The position numbers were made by a program, and so were the translations under genes. The notes below the pieces were generated by a model. The model searched no databases, was not told where the DNA came from, and was given only the letters and a program-made list of their open reading frames with translations. Shown here one piece after another: positions 35,460 to 43,791 of a stretch of 48,531 nt of DNA. Position 1 is the stretch's first letter. Each line of letters opens with the position of its first letter. The stretch spans positions 1-48,531 of the forward strand of contig UCIV01000029.1 in the NCBI GenBank assembly GCA_900472575.1. The letters are read 5' to 3'. The stretch comes from Hyphomicrobiales bacterium (lineage in GTDB: Bacteria; Pseudomonadota; Alphaproteobacteria; Rhizobiales; Rhizobiaceae).

Positions 35460-36200
35460 TCAGTCGTCAGACGTCTCGGAAACGACTTCGGCGTCGGCAT
35501 CCTCTGCCCTGCGTCCCTTGAAGTGCTTGGCGAGCAGGAACATCTCGACCGACTCCTGACGCGACGACGCGGGCTTCACATGGATGACCTGCTTGAAGTT
35601 CTTCTTCAGGAGATCAAGCAGATCCTTTTCCGTGCCGCCCTGGAAGGTTTTGGCCAGGAAGTGGCCGCCTTCGGCCAGAACCTCGATGGCGAAATGCGCC
35701 GCGACCTCGCACAAATGCATGGTGCGCAAATGGTCGGTCCGGTGATGGCCGGTCGTCGGCGCCGCCATATCGGAAAGCACAAGGTTCGGCACGCCGCCGA
35801 TCGCTTCCTTCAAAAGCGCAGGCGCGCTGTCATCGAGAAAATCGAGCTGCAGGATTTTTACGCCCGGCAAGGGATCGACCTCCAGAAAGTCGATGGCGGC
35901 CACGCGCGGATCCTCATCCGTCGAGTTCGTCACCTTGGCGGCGATCTGCGACCAGCTGCCAGGTGCTGCGCCCAAATCGATGATGCGGCGGGCGCCTTTC
36001 AGGATCTGGTGTTTTTCATCGATCTCGAGCAGCTTGAAGGCGGCGCGAGCGCGATAGCCCTCGAGCTTTGCCCTCTGCACGTAAGGATCGTTGATATGGC
36101 GCTCCAGCCAGCGGCGCGAAGACGCCTTAAGCTTGCCCTTCTTGACCTTCTGGCCGAGCTTTCTGCCCGTTCTGTTTATTCCGACCGGTGTCTTCGTCAT
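35460..36200 (-). CDS. rlmE: 23S rRNA U2552 2'-O-methyltransferase (RlmE/FtsJ)
   Basis: Methylates the ribose of U2552 in the ribosomal A-loop, late in 50S assembly. The 246-residue protein contains the SAM site DLGAAPGSWSQIA and the K-D-K-E tetrad: Lys in YRARAAFKL, Asp in LSDMAAPTTG, Lys in FLAKTFQGG and Glu in SRQESVEMF. It has a basic N-terminal tail. Its ATG overlaps the stop of the upstream Ppx/GppA gene by four bases (ATGA), so the two are translationally coupled. Confidence 0.96.
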   Translation of the reverse strand: MTKTPVGINRTGRKLGQKVKKGKLKASSRRWLERHINDPYVQRAKLEGYRARAAFKLLEIDEKHQILKGARRIIDLGAAPGSWSQIAAKVTNSTDEDPRVAAIDFLEVDPLPGVKILQLDFLDDSAPALLKEAIGGVPNLVLSDMAAPTTGHHRTDHLRTMHLCEVAAHFAIEVLAEGGHFLAKTFQGGTEKDLLDLLKKNFKQVIHVKPASSRQESVEMFLLAKHFKGRRAEDADAEVVSETSDD

Positions 36201-37948
36201 CGCCGTCTCAAAACCTCTCCGGAACCTGTCGAACCCGATCTGCGCGAGCGCACACGCCGCCAGACGCCATCATCGGCCATCATATCTGTCAAAAGACCTT
36301 CGCGCAGCCCGCGATCGGCAACCCGCATTCTGGGGCTTGGCCAACGCCTGCGGATCGCCTCAAGAATCGCGCAGCCGGCAAGCACGAGATCCGCCCTGTC
36401 CGGCCCGATGCAGGGATTGGCGGCACGCCCGGCGAAATCCCAGGAAAGCAGCTTTGCCTGCATGGCGGAGACTTCCGCATCCGACAACCAGAGGCCATCG
36501 ACCCGGCGTCGATCATAACGCGGCAGGTCGAGATGGACCCCGGCAAGCGTCGTCACCGTGCCCGATGTGCCGATGAGATGGAAATCGTAGTCGCTGCCGT
36601 TGCCACCTGCTTCAGGCGGCGGGCAATCGAATTTTGCCAGCATGCCCTGAACCTCGCAGATCATCGCCTCGAAGACATCCGGCGTCACATCGCGACCACC
36701 ATAACGCTCCGACAGAGTGACGACGCCGACGGGCAGCGACGTCCAGTGCGTGATATGGTTGGCAAGCCGCGATGAGCGATTGTCGGCGATGCGGATGACG
36801 GCAATTTCCGACGAGCCACCGCCGATATCGAACAGCACGATAGAACGCGCCTCACGCCCCACAAGCGAGGAGCAGCCGGAAACGGCAAGACGCGCCTCTG
36901 TCTCACGATCGATGATCTCCAGCTCAAGACCGGTTTCGGCAGTCACCCGCGCCAAAAATTCCTCGCCGTTTGCGGCAGCGCGGCAGGCTTCGGTTGCGAT
37001 CAACCGCATCTTGCGGATCGGCTTGGCGGCGAGCTTCAAGGCACAAATGCGCAAAGCCTCGACGGCGCGGTCCATCGCGTCGTTCGACAACCGGCCGGTG
37101 GCTGCAAGCCCCTCCCCCAGACGCACGATGCGCGAGAACGCATCGACGACGCGAAAATGGCCGGGGCGCGTCGGCTGGGCGATCAGGAGGCGGCAATTGT
37201 TGGTGCCGAGATCGAGCGCGGCATAAAGATCGTCGTGGAAGGGAAGCGTCACGTCGACCGACTGCAGGGCCGGGGTGATGCTGCTGCCCTGCTCGGAAGA
37301 AGACATCGCCCGCGTCAACGCAGGCTGCGAAACACCGTTCAGAGCGCCTTTTGCCTGTGTGAGGGGGCGCCCCTGAAGGCCGCGACCGGCCCGGTTCTTC
37401 TTGCGCCGGTCCCGCCCTCTGCCGCCATGAGACTGACCGCTGTGAGCCTGGCCACCATGAGACTGGCCGCCGTGATTTTTGCCCTCATTCCTCGATGCGC
37501 CTTCGCCACCCGCATGATGGGGCTGCTGCGCGCCTGCGCCGGCATTCGATGCACCTGCCGAATGAGATGATCCGCTTCGAGCATCGACATGCGGCTTGCC
37601 ACCGGAATGCCCTGAAGCACCAGCTGCAGCCTGTGACATATGATCGGACGATGCACCGGAATGAGATCTGGAGCGCCTGCGCTTGCGTTTGCGCGCAGGC
37701 TGATCCTGCTTGGCGACATCCGATTTCCCGGCATCGCGTTTAGCCACGTCCTGTCTTGACGAGTCCTGCTTTTTTTCTGGGCGCGCGGCCGGGTCAGCCT
37801 GAACGGCCGATGACGCGTGTTGGGAAGTGTTCGCATTGCGGTTTTTGCCGCCGCGCTTCCCTTTCCTGCGACGGGGCCGCTTTTGCGCCCCACGCTCTCC
37901 GGCCGACGCCCCGCCATCTGGCGGCATACGGCCGCTATCGGGGTCCAT
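36197..37948 (-). CDS. Ppx/GppA phosphatase with long basic low-complexity N-terminus
   Basis: A 583-residue protein. Residues ~240-560 form an exopolyphosphatase/guanosine pentaphosphatase domain of the ASKHA fold: YAALDLGTNNCRLLIA (phosphate-1), FDIGGGSSEIAV (phosphate-2) and ATEACR. Residues 1-235 are disordered and rich in Lys/Arg (RPRRRKGKRGG; RKRKRRRSRS), followed by Gly/His/Ser repeats (HGGQSHGGQAHSGQSHGG, 159-176). The frame is open to 38125, but the ATG at 37948 is the first sensible start; one at residue 215 (MSSSEQG) is an alternative. The basic tail may bind polyphosphate or RNA. It is coupled to rlmE. Confidence 0.88.
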   Translation of the reverse strand: MDPDSGRMPPDGGASAGERGAQKRPRRRKGKRGGKNRNANTSQHASSAVQADPAARPEKKQDSSRQDVAKRDAGKSDVAKQDQPARKRKRRRSRSHSGASSDHMSQAAAGASGHSGGKPHVDARSGSSHSAGASNAGAGAQQPHHAGGEGASRNEGKNHGGQSHGGQAHSGQSHGGRGRDRRKKNRAGRGLQGRPLTQAKGALNGVSQPALTRAMSSSEQGSSITPALQSVDVTLPFHDDLYAALDLGTNNCRLLIAQPTRPGHFRVVDAFSRIVRLGEGLAATGRLSNDAMDRAVEALRICALKLAAKPIRKMRLIATEACRAAANGEEFLARVTAETGLELEIIDRETEARLAVSGCSSLVGREARSIVLFDIGGGSSEIAVIRIADNRSSRLANHITHWTSLPVGVVTLSERYGGRDVTPDVFEAMICEVQGMLAKFDCPPPEAGGNGSDYDFHLIGTSGTVTTLAGVHLDLPRYDRRRVDGLWLSDAEVSAMQAKLLSWDFAGRAANPCIGPDRADLVLAGCAILEAIRRRWPSPRMRVADRGLREGLLTDMMADDGVWRRVRSRRSGSTGSGEVLRRR

Positions 37949-38119
37949 TGGTCGTTCTATCCATTTCGCGGCGCACCGCCTCCAAAAGGCGTGCTGCTGC
38001 GTCTGATTGCTTCGTTGCTGCAAGGATAACAGCGCAAGCGCAATTCGCCAATGTCTTTTTCCGAACGGCGACCAAAAGTGGCTGATGCAACATGCTGCAA
38101 ATTTTTCGGAAAAAACTAT

Positions 38120-38147
38120 TTGCAAGTCGCGAAGGTTTGGCTATAAG
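38120..38147 (+). promoter_or_regulatory. Candidate promoter of tRNA-Gln
   Basis: TTGCAA (38120-38125) and TATAAG (38142-38147), 16 bases apart, lie 40 bases before the tRNA. This fits a vegetative promoter, though the -35 is imperfect. Confidence 0.4.
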
Positions 38148-38186
38148 CGCCGCACACCGACGAACCGGCCAAGCGCCGCTTCCTGC

Positions 38187-38260
38187 TGGGGAATAGTTCA
38201 ACGGTAGAACGACGGACTCTGACTCCGTTAATCTTGGTTCGAATCCAGGTTCCCCAGCCA
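38187..38260 (+). tRNA. tRNA-Gln (anticodon CUG)
   Basis: A complete 74-base cloverleaf. The acceptor stem TGGGGAA pairs with TTCCCCA, followed by discriminator G and an encoded CCA. The D arm contains AGTTCAACGGTAGAAC. The anticodon arm is ACGGA-CTCTGAC-TCCGT, giving anticodon CTG (reads CAG, Gln). The T arm contains GGTTCGAATCC. The integrase gene starts 158 bases downstream in the same orientation, so its 3' half is the likely attachment site of the element. Confidence 0.96.
38236..38260 (+). other. Predicted attL in the tRNA-Gln 3' end
   Basis: Tyrosine integrases often recombine in the T arm and 3' end of a tRNA and restore the gene on insertion. The integrase lies directly downstream and points away from the tRNA. 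The matching attR repeat is not in the window, so the exact core is not defined. Confidence 0.5.
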
Positions 38261-38418
38261 ATTCTCCCTAAATGCCCTTAATTCCTTGATTTTCCAGTCG
38301 TGCCGGATATCGTTTTGGCATCATTGGCGACCAGATGCCCAGAACTGGTGCCCACAGGTGATGCCCACGCGATCTATGCGCGGCGGCGTCGCCGGTGGCA
38401 GGCAAGGGCAACAACCTC

Positions 38419-40509
38419 ATGGCGGTCCGCCACGACGTCGAGAATCTCACCCGCCGCGGCAATATCTTCTATTGGCGCGCGCGCGTCCCGAGCGCCTTCG
38501 GGCAATGCCGACCAGGCAGCCGGCTTTCATTGAGCCTTCACTGTTCTGATCATAAGAAAGCGCAGGCGATCGGCCGCAAGCTGAACATGCTGGTCGCCGA
38601 ACTGAAGTTGAAGCAGAAGGAACCCATGTCCAAGGCGCAGCTCCAAAAGCTTTGCGAACACGAACGAGACATGATGCTCATGCATCTGGAAGATGTCTCG
38701 ATCGTAGCGCGGCGCTATGGCCGCCCCGCCGACATTTCAGAGCTGGAAATGGATCTGGAAAATGCATGGGCCTATCGACTGCTCGGTTTGTTCGGCATCA
38801 CCCATCATCTGACGCTCAAGGACGATTGTCGCGGCTTGGCCTACCTCAAGCAAAACGGGGTTCCCGCCTCCCATATTTCCGCGATCGGCTCCAACTATTT
38901 CGAACTGCTTCACGAGGCCAACACGCGCGGCTTCAAAGCGGGCATTCGAAGACTGATGCACCTCTTCGAAATCAGCCCAAACCCGCTCAACGAGGAAAAG
39001 GCCATGAAGGCCTATTTCAGCGGGCGGGCGGAAGCGCTCTTCGATGTCGCGGAACGGCATCCTCTCGCCGATCGTGACCTGAGCGAACTCACCGGCGGTC
39101 CGGCTTCGACACCACAGCCTGCATTTATCGAGGTCGCCGCACCTTTGAAAATGACGCCGCCATCGTTGGAGATCGCGGTTCCAGCTGAAGATGTTGTCGA
39201 GCCCTCCGCGCCCGCTGCGCCGCCGGTGAGGCTGCTCGATCTCACTCCCTCGCCGCAGGTCGCTGTCAGTGAGCCAATTGACGAAAAGCCCCGCCGCGTC
39301 ATTGCCGTCGCGGATTTCGAATCTGCGTGCGAAGGGCTCGTCAAGAACATGAAGGACGCTTGGGATGAGACGACCGCACGTGACGCTCGTGCGCTCGTTC
39401 GCATGTTCATGGGCGTGCTCGAAGAACACGAAGTGGAACACACCGGGCAGATTACGCAATACCATCTCGGCGAGCTTCGCCAGCACTTCAACGACATCCC
39501 CGTTAACTGGGGAAAAAGCGCCAGAATGAGGACGATGTCCGCGCCCGAGCTTCGCGCTGAGGGCGAGAGGCTACGCGAGTGGGCCAACGCGGAGGGCAAA
39601 AAGGCGAAGGTGGGCCTCAAGGCGGCCACCATCCGCAAACACATCGGGAACCTCAACCATTTTCTGACCTATGTCCGCGCTCGCGGGTTCGAAGTTGGCG
39701 ATTGGACTTTCCAGGGTTTGAGGCCGAAAAAGCCCAAGGCCGGGCTTATTCGTACACAACAGCACAAGCCGACGCCCGACGAGATCAGACCGATTTTCTC
39801 AAGCCCGATCTACACTGGCTCGCTGAACCACGATCGAGGCCGCAAAAAGCCTGGACCGCACGTCTTTCATGACGCGGCTTACTTCCTGCCTATTATGTTT
39901 TCCTATCTCGGTGCACGCAGGCTCGAGTTTGCAGGGCTTGCATTGGACGACATCGCCGAAGACGATGATGGTCTTGTGCTCATCATTCGGACAAACAAGT
40001 TCCGGCGGCTCAAGACTGTGCAATCAGCGCGCGTTTTGCCACTGCCGGATGAGCTGGTTCGCCTCGGTTTCCTGGACTATTGTGCATTGCTACAGGAGCT
40101 GGGGTATGAGGCCGTGTTCCCTGAACTCTTCTCCGACAAGACGTTGAACGATCCCGGCGACCGCTTCTACGACGTCTTCCTCCCGATCATGAAACAGTGC
40201 CTCGGAGAGAACATGTGGGAGCGCGCTTTACATGCGTTCCGCCACGGCATGGCAGATACCCTCCTTCAGGCGGGGGTCCCGCCCCTGATTATCGATGACA
40301 TTTCCGGACGCCTTAGCGAGGGAAGTGAAACCAACACGCGCTACACCAACCCCGCTGGTCTGCCATTGATGCGCGATGCTCTTAGCAAGTATCCAATCAT
40401 CACCGCCGGCATCGACCCGAAGCCGATCAAACTACTGCCATGGATTGAAAAACGGCTTCCGCCGCCGTGGGCGCGCGGAGCGAAGAACGAGGCGAGACGC
40501 CGGAAATAA
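38419..40509 (+). CDS. Tyrosine integrase with N-terminal DUF6538-like region
   Basis: A 696-residue site-specific recombinase, long for its family. The N-terminus (LTRRGNIFYWRARVPSAFG) matches the DUF6538 arm region. A middle part of ~250 residues with a Pro-rich linker follows. The catalytic domain has Arg in LGARRLEFAGL (~500), the His-x-x-Arg-His in HAFRHGMADTLL (~605-609) and the Tyr nucleophile in TRYTNPAGLP (~642). The ATG at 38419 has AAGGGC upstream; a GTG at 38395 is also open. It points away from the adjacent tRNA-Gln and meets the second recombinase gene tail to tail. Confidence 0.9.
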   Translation: MAVRHDVENLTRRGNIFYWRARVPSAFGQCRPGSRLSLSLHCSDHKKAQAIGRKLNMLVAELKLKQKEPMSKAQLQKLCEHERDMMLMHLEDVSIVARRYGRPADISELEMDLENAWAYRLLGLFGITHHLTLKDDCRGLAYLKQNGVPASHISAIGSNYFELLHEANTRGFKAGIRRLMHLFEISPNPLNEEKAMKAYFSGRAEALFDVAERHPLADRDLSELTGGPASTPQPAFIEVAAPLKMTPPSLEIAVPAEDVVEPSAPAAPPVRLLDLTPSPQVAVSEPIDEKPRRVIAVADFESACEGLVKNMKDAWDETTARDARALVRMFMGVLEEHEVEHTGQITQYHLGELRQHFNDIPVNWGKSARMRTMSAPELRAEGERLREWANAEGKKAKVGLKAATIRKHIGNLNHFLTYVRARGFEVGDWTFQGLRPKKPKAGLIRTQQHKPTPDEIRPIFSSPIYTGSLNHDRGRKKPGPHVFHDAAYFLPIMFSYLGARRLEFAGLALDDIAEDDDGLVLIIRTNKFRRLKTVQSARVLPLPDELVRLGFLDYCALLQELGYEAVFPELFSDKTLNDPGDRFYDVFLPIMKQCLGENMWERALHAFRHGMADTLLQAGVPPLIIDDISGRLSEGSETNTRYTNPAGLPLMRDALSKYPIITAGIDPKPIKLLPWIEKRLPPPWARGAKNEARRRK

Positions 40510-40530
40510 TTTCCGACGCCTCCTTATCCA

Positions 40531-42861
40531 TTAAGCGGCTTCCCAGACCTGATTCAAGATACGTGCCGCAAGTGCAGCCTTGTCCTGCGGGAGAAAGCGC
40601 CCGTAGTGCTTGGCGACCATTTCGGCTGTGTCCTGGATGGCGTAGCTCGCCTGCTCGTAGGAGCCTGTCTGCTTCAGGATGTGGGTCGCCAGCACGTCAC
40701 GGACATTGTGGGGGCCGTGCGGAAGCAGCCCCTTGATCGCGCCTCGTCCGGTATAGGGGTTGTATATGCCGTAGCGCTGAATGGTGTGACGCCAGGCCTC
40801 GTAGAAACTCGTCGTGTCATAGGCCGCGTTTGTGCTGGTCGTCTTGACAGTCTTGACGAAGAACGTGCCGGGATCCGCGGCGGACCGTAAGAGCACCGAG
40901 CGGTGCCGGTCGACATAGGCGTCGATGTACTGGTAGAGATCCAGGAGGTCCGGAAGCAAGAGACGAAACGGCTTGTCGCCAAAGAAGGACGAGTGTGCAT
41001 TCTTGAAGGCGACCGCAGGAATGAAGACCTCCCAGCCGCCATCTCGATCACTCCACCGGATTTCGCCGCGCTTCATCTTTTCCAGCGCGCGTTCCGAGCG
41101 CGGCATCGAGCCTTTGGGATTGAGCATCAGTTGCCTGAGGTTCTTCTGGCGAAGCCCAAGATGCAATCCCAACCTCAACATCAGAAATGATCGCACCGCT
41201 TCGGCAGCCGGCCGAGGATAACGATGCTCATCCGGCATCAGGCGAATGATCTCCTCGGTGATCTTGCGATACTCGCCAACGGGGCTTGCCGCCTCAAGGA
41301 CCGGCATGATCGGCTCGAACGGATCGCGATGGACGCGCGCGATCCGCTGGATTTCCTTGACCCGGTGGGCAGCATGCTTGTGGAAATCGTCACAGGCACC
41401 GTGCCAGTCCGCATTCGCATAGTCGATCTCATTTTGCGAGACGAGGCCGGCAATCGGTTGAACCCGCGCCAGAAGCTCCGGATGCTGCCGAAGCCATCCC
41501 GTCCCCTCCTTGGTGATCGCCAAGGCGATCCGCAACATGTCAACTTCCCAAGCGGTGAAGAAGCCGCGGCGCGTCTCCCGCCACTGCAGATACCAATCCC
41601 AGACTCCGGGGAAAATGAGGAGCCCGAACGTCAACTGTCGGACCGGCACCCCGTAGCCCTTCACCTCTCCATCTCTCGCTGCCGCAAGGGCGCCGAACAT
41701 CAGCCCGAGGTGCTCGATCTTTTGCGAGGCGGTTTCTTCGCCCCAAACCCCGTTTCGCTGAAAACCGACCGACGTCAGAGCCGACGTCTTGAAGCGCACC
41801 AGATCGGCCATTTCCATGGCGAGTGACGGTGGCGCTTCTATCACGCCCGACAGCAAGTCAGGATCCTCGACCCAGGTCTGCTCATAGTTCGCAGGCACAA
41901 TGATCTTACCGTCCCGTGGCGCCCGGCCGCCATAGGAGACGCCGGGAAATCGGATGGCGTAGCGCTGCTTGGCGGCAGCAGCCTGGTACTTCCGGTAGTC
42001 CGTCGTGCCGCTGATAATAACCCGCCGCACCCAGTCGACGATCTCCTCCCTCTTCTGGAAGGACAGCGTATTGAAATCCTCAGGGAGATGCCAGGCGATG
42101 CGACGCCGTTCGGCAGGCTCTATGCCGGACAGCTCAAACCCTGAAGCCGATCGTGAAGGGTGTGGAAGCTTGGCTTTGAAGTAGCCAGCAGGAAGCCGGT
42201 ACCGTCGCTCGATCCGTGACAAGATCTCGAAACTCTCGATACTCCGCGGCACTTTCCGGCCTTCGATCCAGCTTAAAAGCGTATTCTTGTCTGTGACGTC
42301 ATCTGGACCGGTGATGGCACGATGGAGCGTCCAATACGTTTCGCCATGGCGCCGGAGCTGGAGCTGTAACGCCTTGGAAAAGTCCGTCGGATCTTCGCTG
42401 ACGTCGAACAACGGTTCTGGGAATTCGAGACCTGTGCGTGGACTTGCTGCTGTAGCGCCCGATGCTGGTTTGGGCTGGTTCTTGTGTGGGCGGGCTGGCC
42501 GGGGACTTGTGGGCACCGCATTCGTCCTCGGCGTCTTTCGTGTTCGAGGGATTTCGGGGTCTGCTGCCGTGGCTAAGAGGCGCGTGTCCCGGATCCACCG
42601 AGCAATGGCGTCAAAGGCTGGATCGATCTGACGCGCGTTGCCCGCAAGCAGATGGGTGTCCAGGCCGCAGGCTGCCGCGACAACGTGCCAGTCTGTCCTG
42701 CCGCTGGTTCTTGGCGCCGGTCTCCTCGTCTGAATGAGCGTGTGCAAATACCACTTCAGCCCGGGAAGTTCGTCGTCCTTGAAAAGCGGCGCCAGCCGCA
42801 GTTGGCAGAAGGCGTCAATCTTGCGTTGAAAGGCTTTGGCAGAAAATTGGTTCATTTCCAT
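40531..42861 (-). CDS. HTH-fused tyrosine recombinase
   Basis: A 776-residue protein in three parts. Residues ~1-95 are of unknown type. After a Pro/Lys-rich linker (~105-145) comes an XRE-like helix-turn-helix region (~163-230: DKNTLLSWIEGRKVPRSIES). The long middle is unlike known domains. The last ~220 residues look like a divergent tyrosine recombinase catalytic domain: Arg in GLRQKNLRQL (571), Lys 620, His-x-x-Arg in HNVRDVLATH (718-721) and Tyr in AKHYGRFLP (753). The usual Gly-His before the Tyr is missing. It may be a second integrase or an excisionase-like regulator. The start could also be at 42855. It converges with the integrase gene, 21 bases apart. Confidence 0.75.
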   Translation of the reverse strand: MEMNQFSAKAFQRKIDAFCQLRLAPLFKDDELPGLKWYLHTLIQTRRPAPRTSGRTDWHVVAAACGLDTHLLAGNARQIDPAFDAIARWIRDTRLLATAADPEIPRTRKTPRTNAVPTSPRPARPHKNQPKPASGATAASPRTGLEFPEPLFDVSEDPTDFSKALQLQLRRHGETYWTLHRAITGPDDVTDKNTLLSWIEGRKVPRSIESFEILSRIERRYRLPAGYFKAKLPHPSRSASGFELSGIEPAERRRIAWHLPEDFNTLSFQKREEIVDWVRRVIISGTTDYRKYQAAAAKQRYAIRFPGVSYGGRAPRDGKIIVPANYEQTWVEDPDLLSGVIEAPPSLAMEMADLVRFKTSALTSVGFQRNGVWGEETASQKIEHLGLMFGALAAARDGEVKGYGVPVRQLTFGLLIFPGVWDWYLQWRETRRGFFTAWEVDMLRIALAITKEGTGWLRQHPELLARVQPIAGLVSQNEIDYANADWHGACDDFHKHAAHRVKEIQRIARVHRDPFEPIMPVLEAASPVGEYRKITEEIIRLMPDEHRYPRPAAEAVRSFLMLRLGLHLGLRQKNLRQLMLNPKGSMPRSERALEKMKRGEIRWSDRDGGWEVFIPAVAFKNAHSSFFGDKPFRLLLPDLLDLYQYIDAYVDRHRSVLLRSAADPGTFFVKTVKTTSTNAAYDTTSFYEAWRHTIQRYGIYNPYTGRGAIKGLLPHGPHNVRDVLATHILKQTGSYEQASYAIQDTAEMVAKHYGRFLPQDKAALAARILNQVWEAA

Positions 42862-42979
42862 TCACGTAGCTGTTGTTGGTCGTTCCCGCAGAGGCGGGGC
42901 ACGCGAGCTATGCGACTGGAGTTAACCTCCGGTTAACCAAGGGGTTCCGTAGGCGAATGGCTTCATAAAAACGATTCAG

Positions 42980-43042
42980 TTGCAAACGGCGTTTCACGAA
43001 GTAACGGGGGGACGAAGTCCCCAATGAAAACGCCGTTTGCAA
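42980..43042. repeat. Nested 63-base palindrome near the second recombinase gene
   Basis: Outer arms TTGCAAACGGCGTTT (42980-42994) and AAACGCCGTTTGCAA (43028-43042) are perfectly complementary over 15 bp. Inside is a second perfect hairpin GGGGAC-GAA-GTCCCC (43008-43022). The structure lies between the 5' end of the HTH-recombinase gene and the small charged gene. A structured recombination, regulatory or transfer site is possible. It lacks a T-run, so it is not a simple terminator. Confidence 0.85.
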
Positions 43043-43080
43043 AAAGTTGGTGATCAGGCAGAGCAGATGGCCTGAAATCT

Positions 43081-43392
43081 TCAGCCCCGGAGGTGAGGCT
43101 TACTTCGGAAGGGGCGGTCATCGCGGGCATAGCGATCGACGAGATCATCGAAGACCTCGTAGGCTGCCCGCTCGTCAAAGCCCTGGTCGACCAGCAGGGC
43201 AGTCACCGCGTCGGCTAGCTGATCGATCCGATCGGGCCGATCTTCCTTCAGATAGCCGGTGATCGCCCAGAACAGCATCGTGCGCGCGACGTCATCTCGA
43301 TCCGGACGCCGCTCGGCCCGATGCCGGTCCCGGAGCCGCTGCTGCCGTTCCCGCTGCTTGTCGTTGCGCTGCTCTAAGGTCTGTCGTGCCAT
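43081..43392 (-). CDS. Small charged hypothetical protein
   Basis: A 103-residue protein I do not recognise. The first ~35 residues are very rich in Arg/Gln/Asp (RNDKQRERQQRLRDRHRAERRPDRD), likely a helix or nucleic-acid-binding tail. The rest is an acidic helical part (LFWAITGYLKEDRPDRIDQLADAV) ending in a basic tail. No membrane segment is seen. AGGGAGGACAAC precedes the ATG, a good ribosome binding site, so it is likely real. It lies between the palindrome and the repeat region. Confidence 0.6.
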   Translation of the reverse strand: MARQTLEQRNDKQRERQQRLRDRHRAERRPDRDDVARTMLFWAITGYLKEDRPDRIDQLADAVTALLVDQGFDERAAYEVFDDLVDRYARDDRPFRSKPHLRG

Positions 43393-43508
43393 GTTGTCCT
43401 CCCTGTTCTCGTTGATGGCACTCTCATGGTCAGAGGACCGGCGGCATGGCGCAAGGCGTTTGTCGCCGAAACGGAATCATCGTGTTTTGAATCGGAATTT
43501 TTGAGTTT

Positions 43509-43534
43509 GGAATCGAATGAGCGCAATTTGTTTC
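43509..43534 (+). repeat. 26-base direct repeat, copy 1
   Basis: Starts GGAATCGAATGAGCGCAATT and ends TGTTTC. It differs from copy 2 at one base (G/A at position 7). Weaker similarity continues for about 12 bases after each copy. Confidence 0.85.
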
Positions 43535-43645
43535 AAAGTGCGGGCATGTCGAGACCGGTTGTCGGCAATCTCGCGGATATGTTAACGGCGCCGTACGCAC
43601 AGGGTGCGACCGTTCCGATTTCGAGTGAATCGAAAATCTGGACGA

Positions 43646-43670
43646 TCGAAACGTTCGCCCAGAGATTGGA
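43646..43670 (+). repeat. 25-base imperfect direct repeat, copy 1
   Basis: Contains TCGAAACGTTCGCCCAGAG; the partner at 43689-43713 reads TCGAATCGTTCGCCCGGAG at the same place (about 21 of 25 bases equal). The partner ends where copy 2 of the 26-base repeat begins. Confidence 0.65.
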
Positions 43671-43688
43671 AACGTTGCCCTAGACGTT

Positions 43689-43713
43689 TCGAATCGTTCG
43701 CCCGGAGGTAGGA
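43689..43713 (+). repeat. 25-base imperfect direct repeat, copy 2
   Basis: Partner of 43646-43670. It leads directly into the 26-base repeat copy 2, so the two repeat families are joined here but separate at the left side. Confidence 0.65.
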
Positions 43714-43736
43714 ATCAAATGAGCGCAATTTGTTTC
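43711..43736 (+). repeat. 26-base direct repeat, copy 2
   Basis: Starts GGAATCAAATGAGCGCAATT and ends TGTTTC; 202 bases after copy 1 in the same orientation. Confidence 0.85.
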
Positions 43737-43791
43737 GAGTTGCGAGCAACCTGCATCAAATCGTCTCGCTGTGGATCAACGTGCGGGAGAC

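Larger units (their letters stand above)
43393..43791. other. Gene-free repeat-rich stretch in the element
   Basis: About 400 bases with no convincing gene; an 85-codon open frame here has no family match and unusual composition. It contains a 26-base direct repeat (43509-43534 and 43711-43736, one mismatch) and a second imperfect 25-base pair (43646-43670 and 43689-43713). It is AT-richer than the flanks. It lies downstream of the five-gene operon. Confidence 0.6.

Noticed and set aside
43426..43683. 85-codon frame in the repeat region
   Set aside because: It runs through a direct repeat and has no ribosome binding site or protein-like pattern.
43509..43736. Possible CRISPR array
   Set aside because: Only two copies of each repeat at uneven spacing, no regular spacers, and no cas gene in the window.
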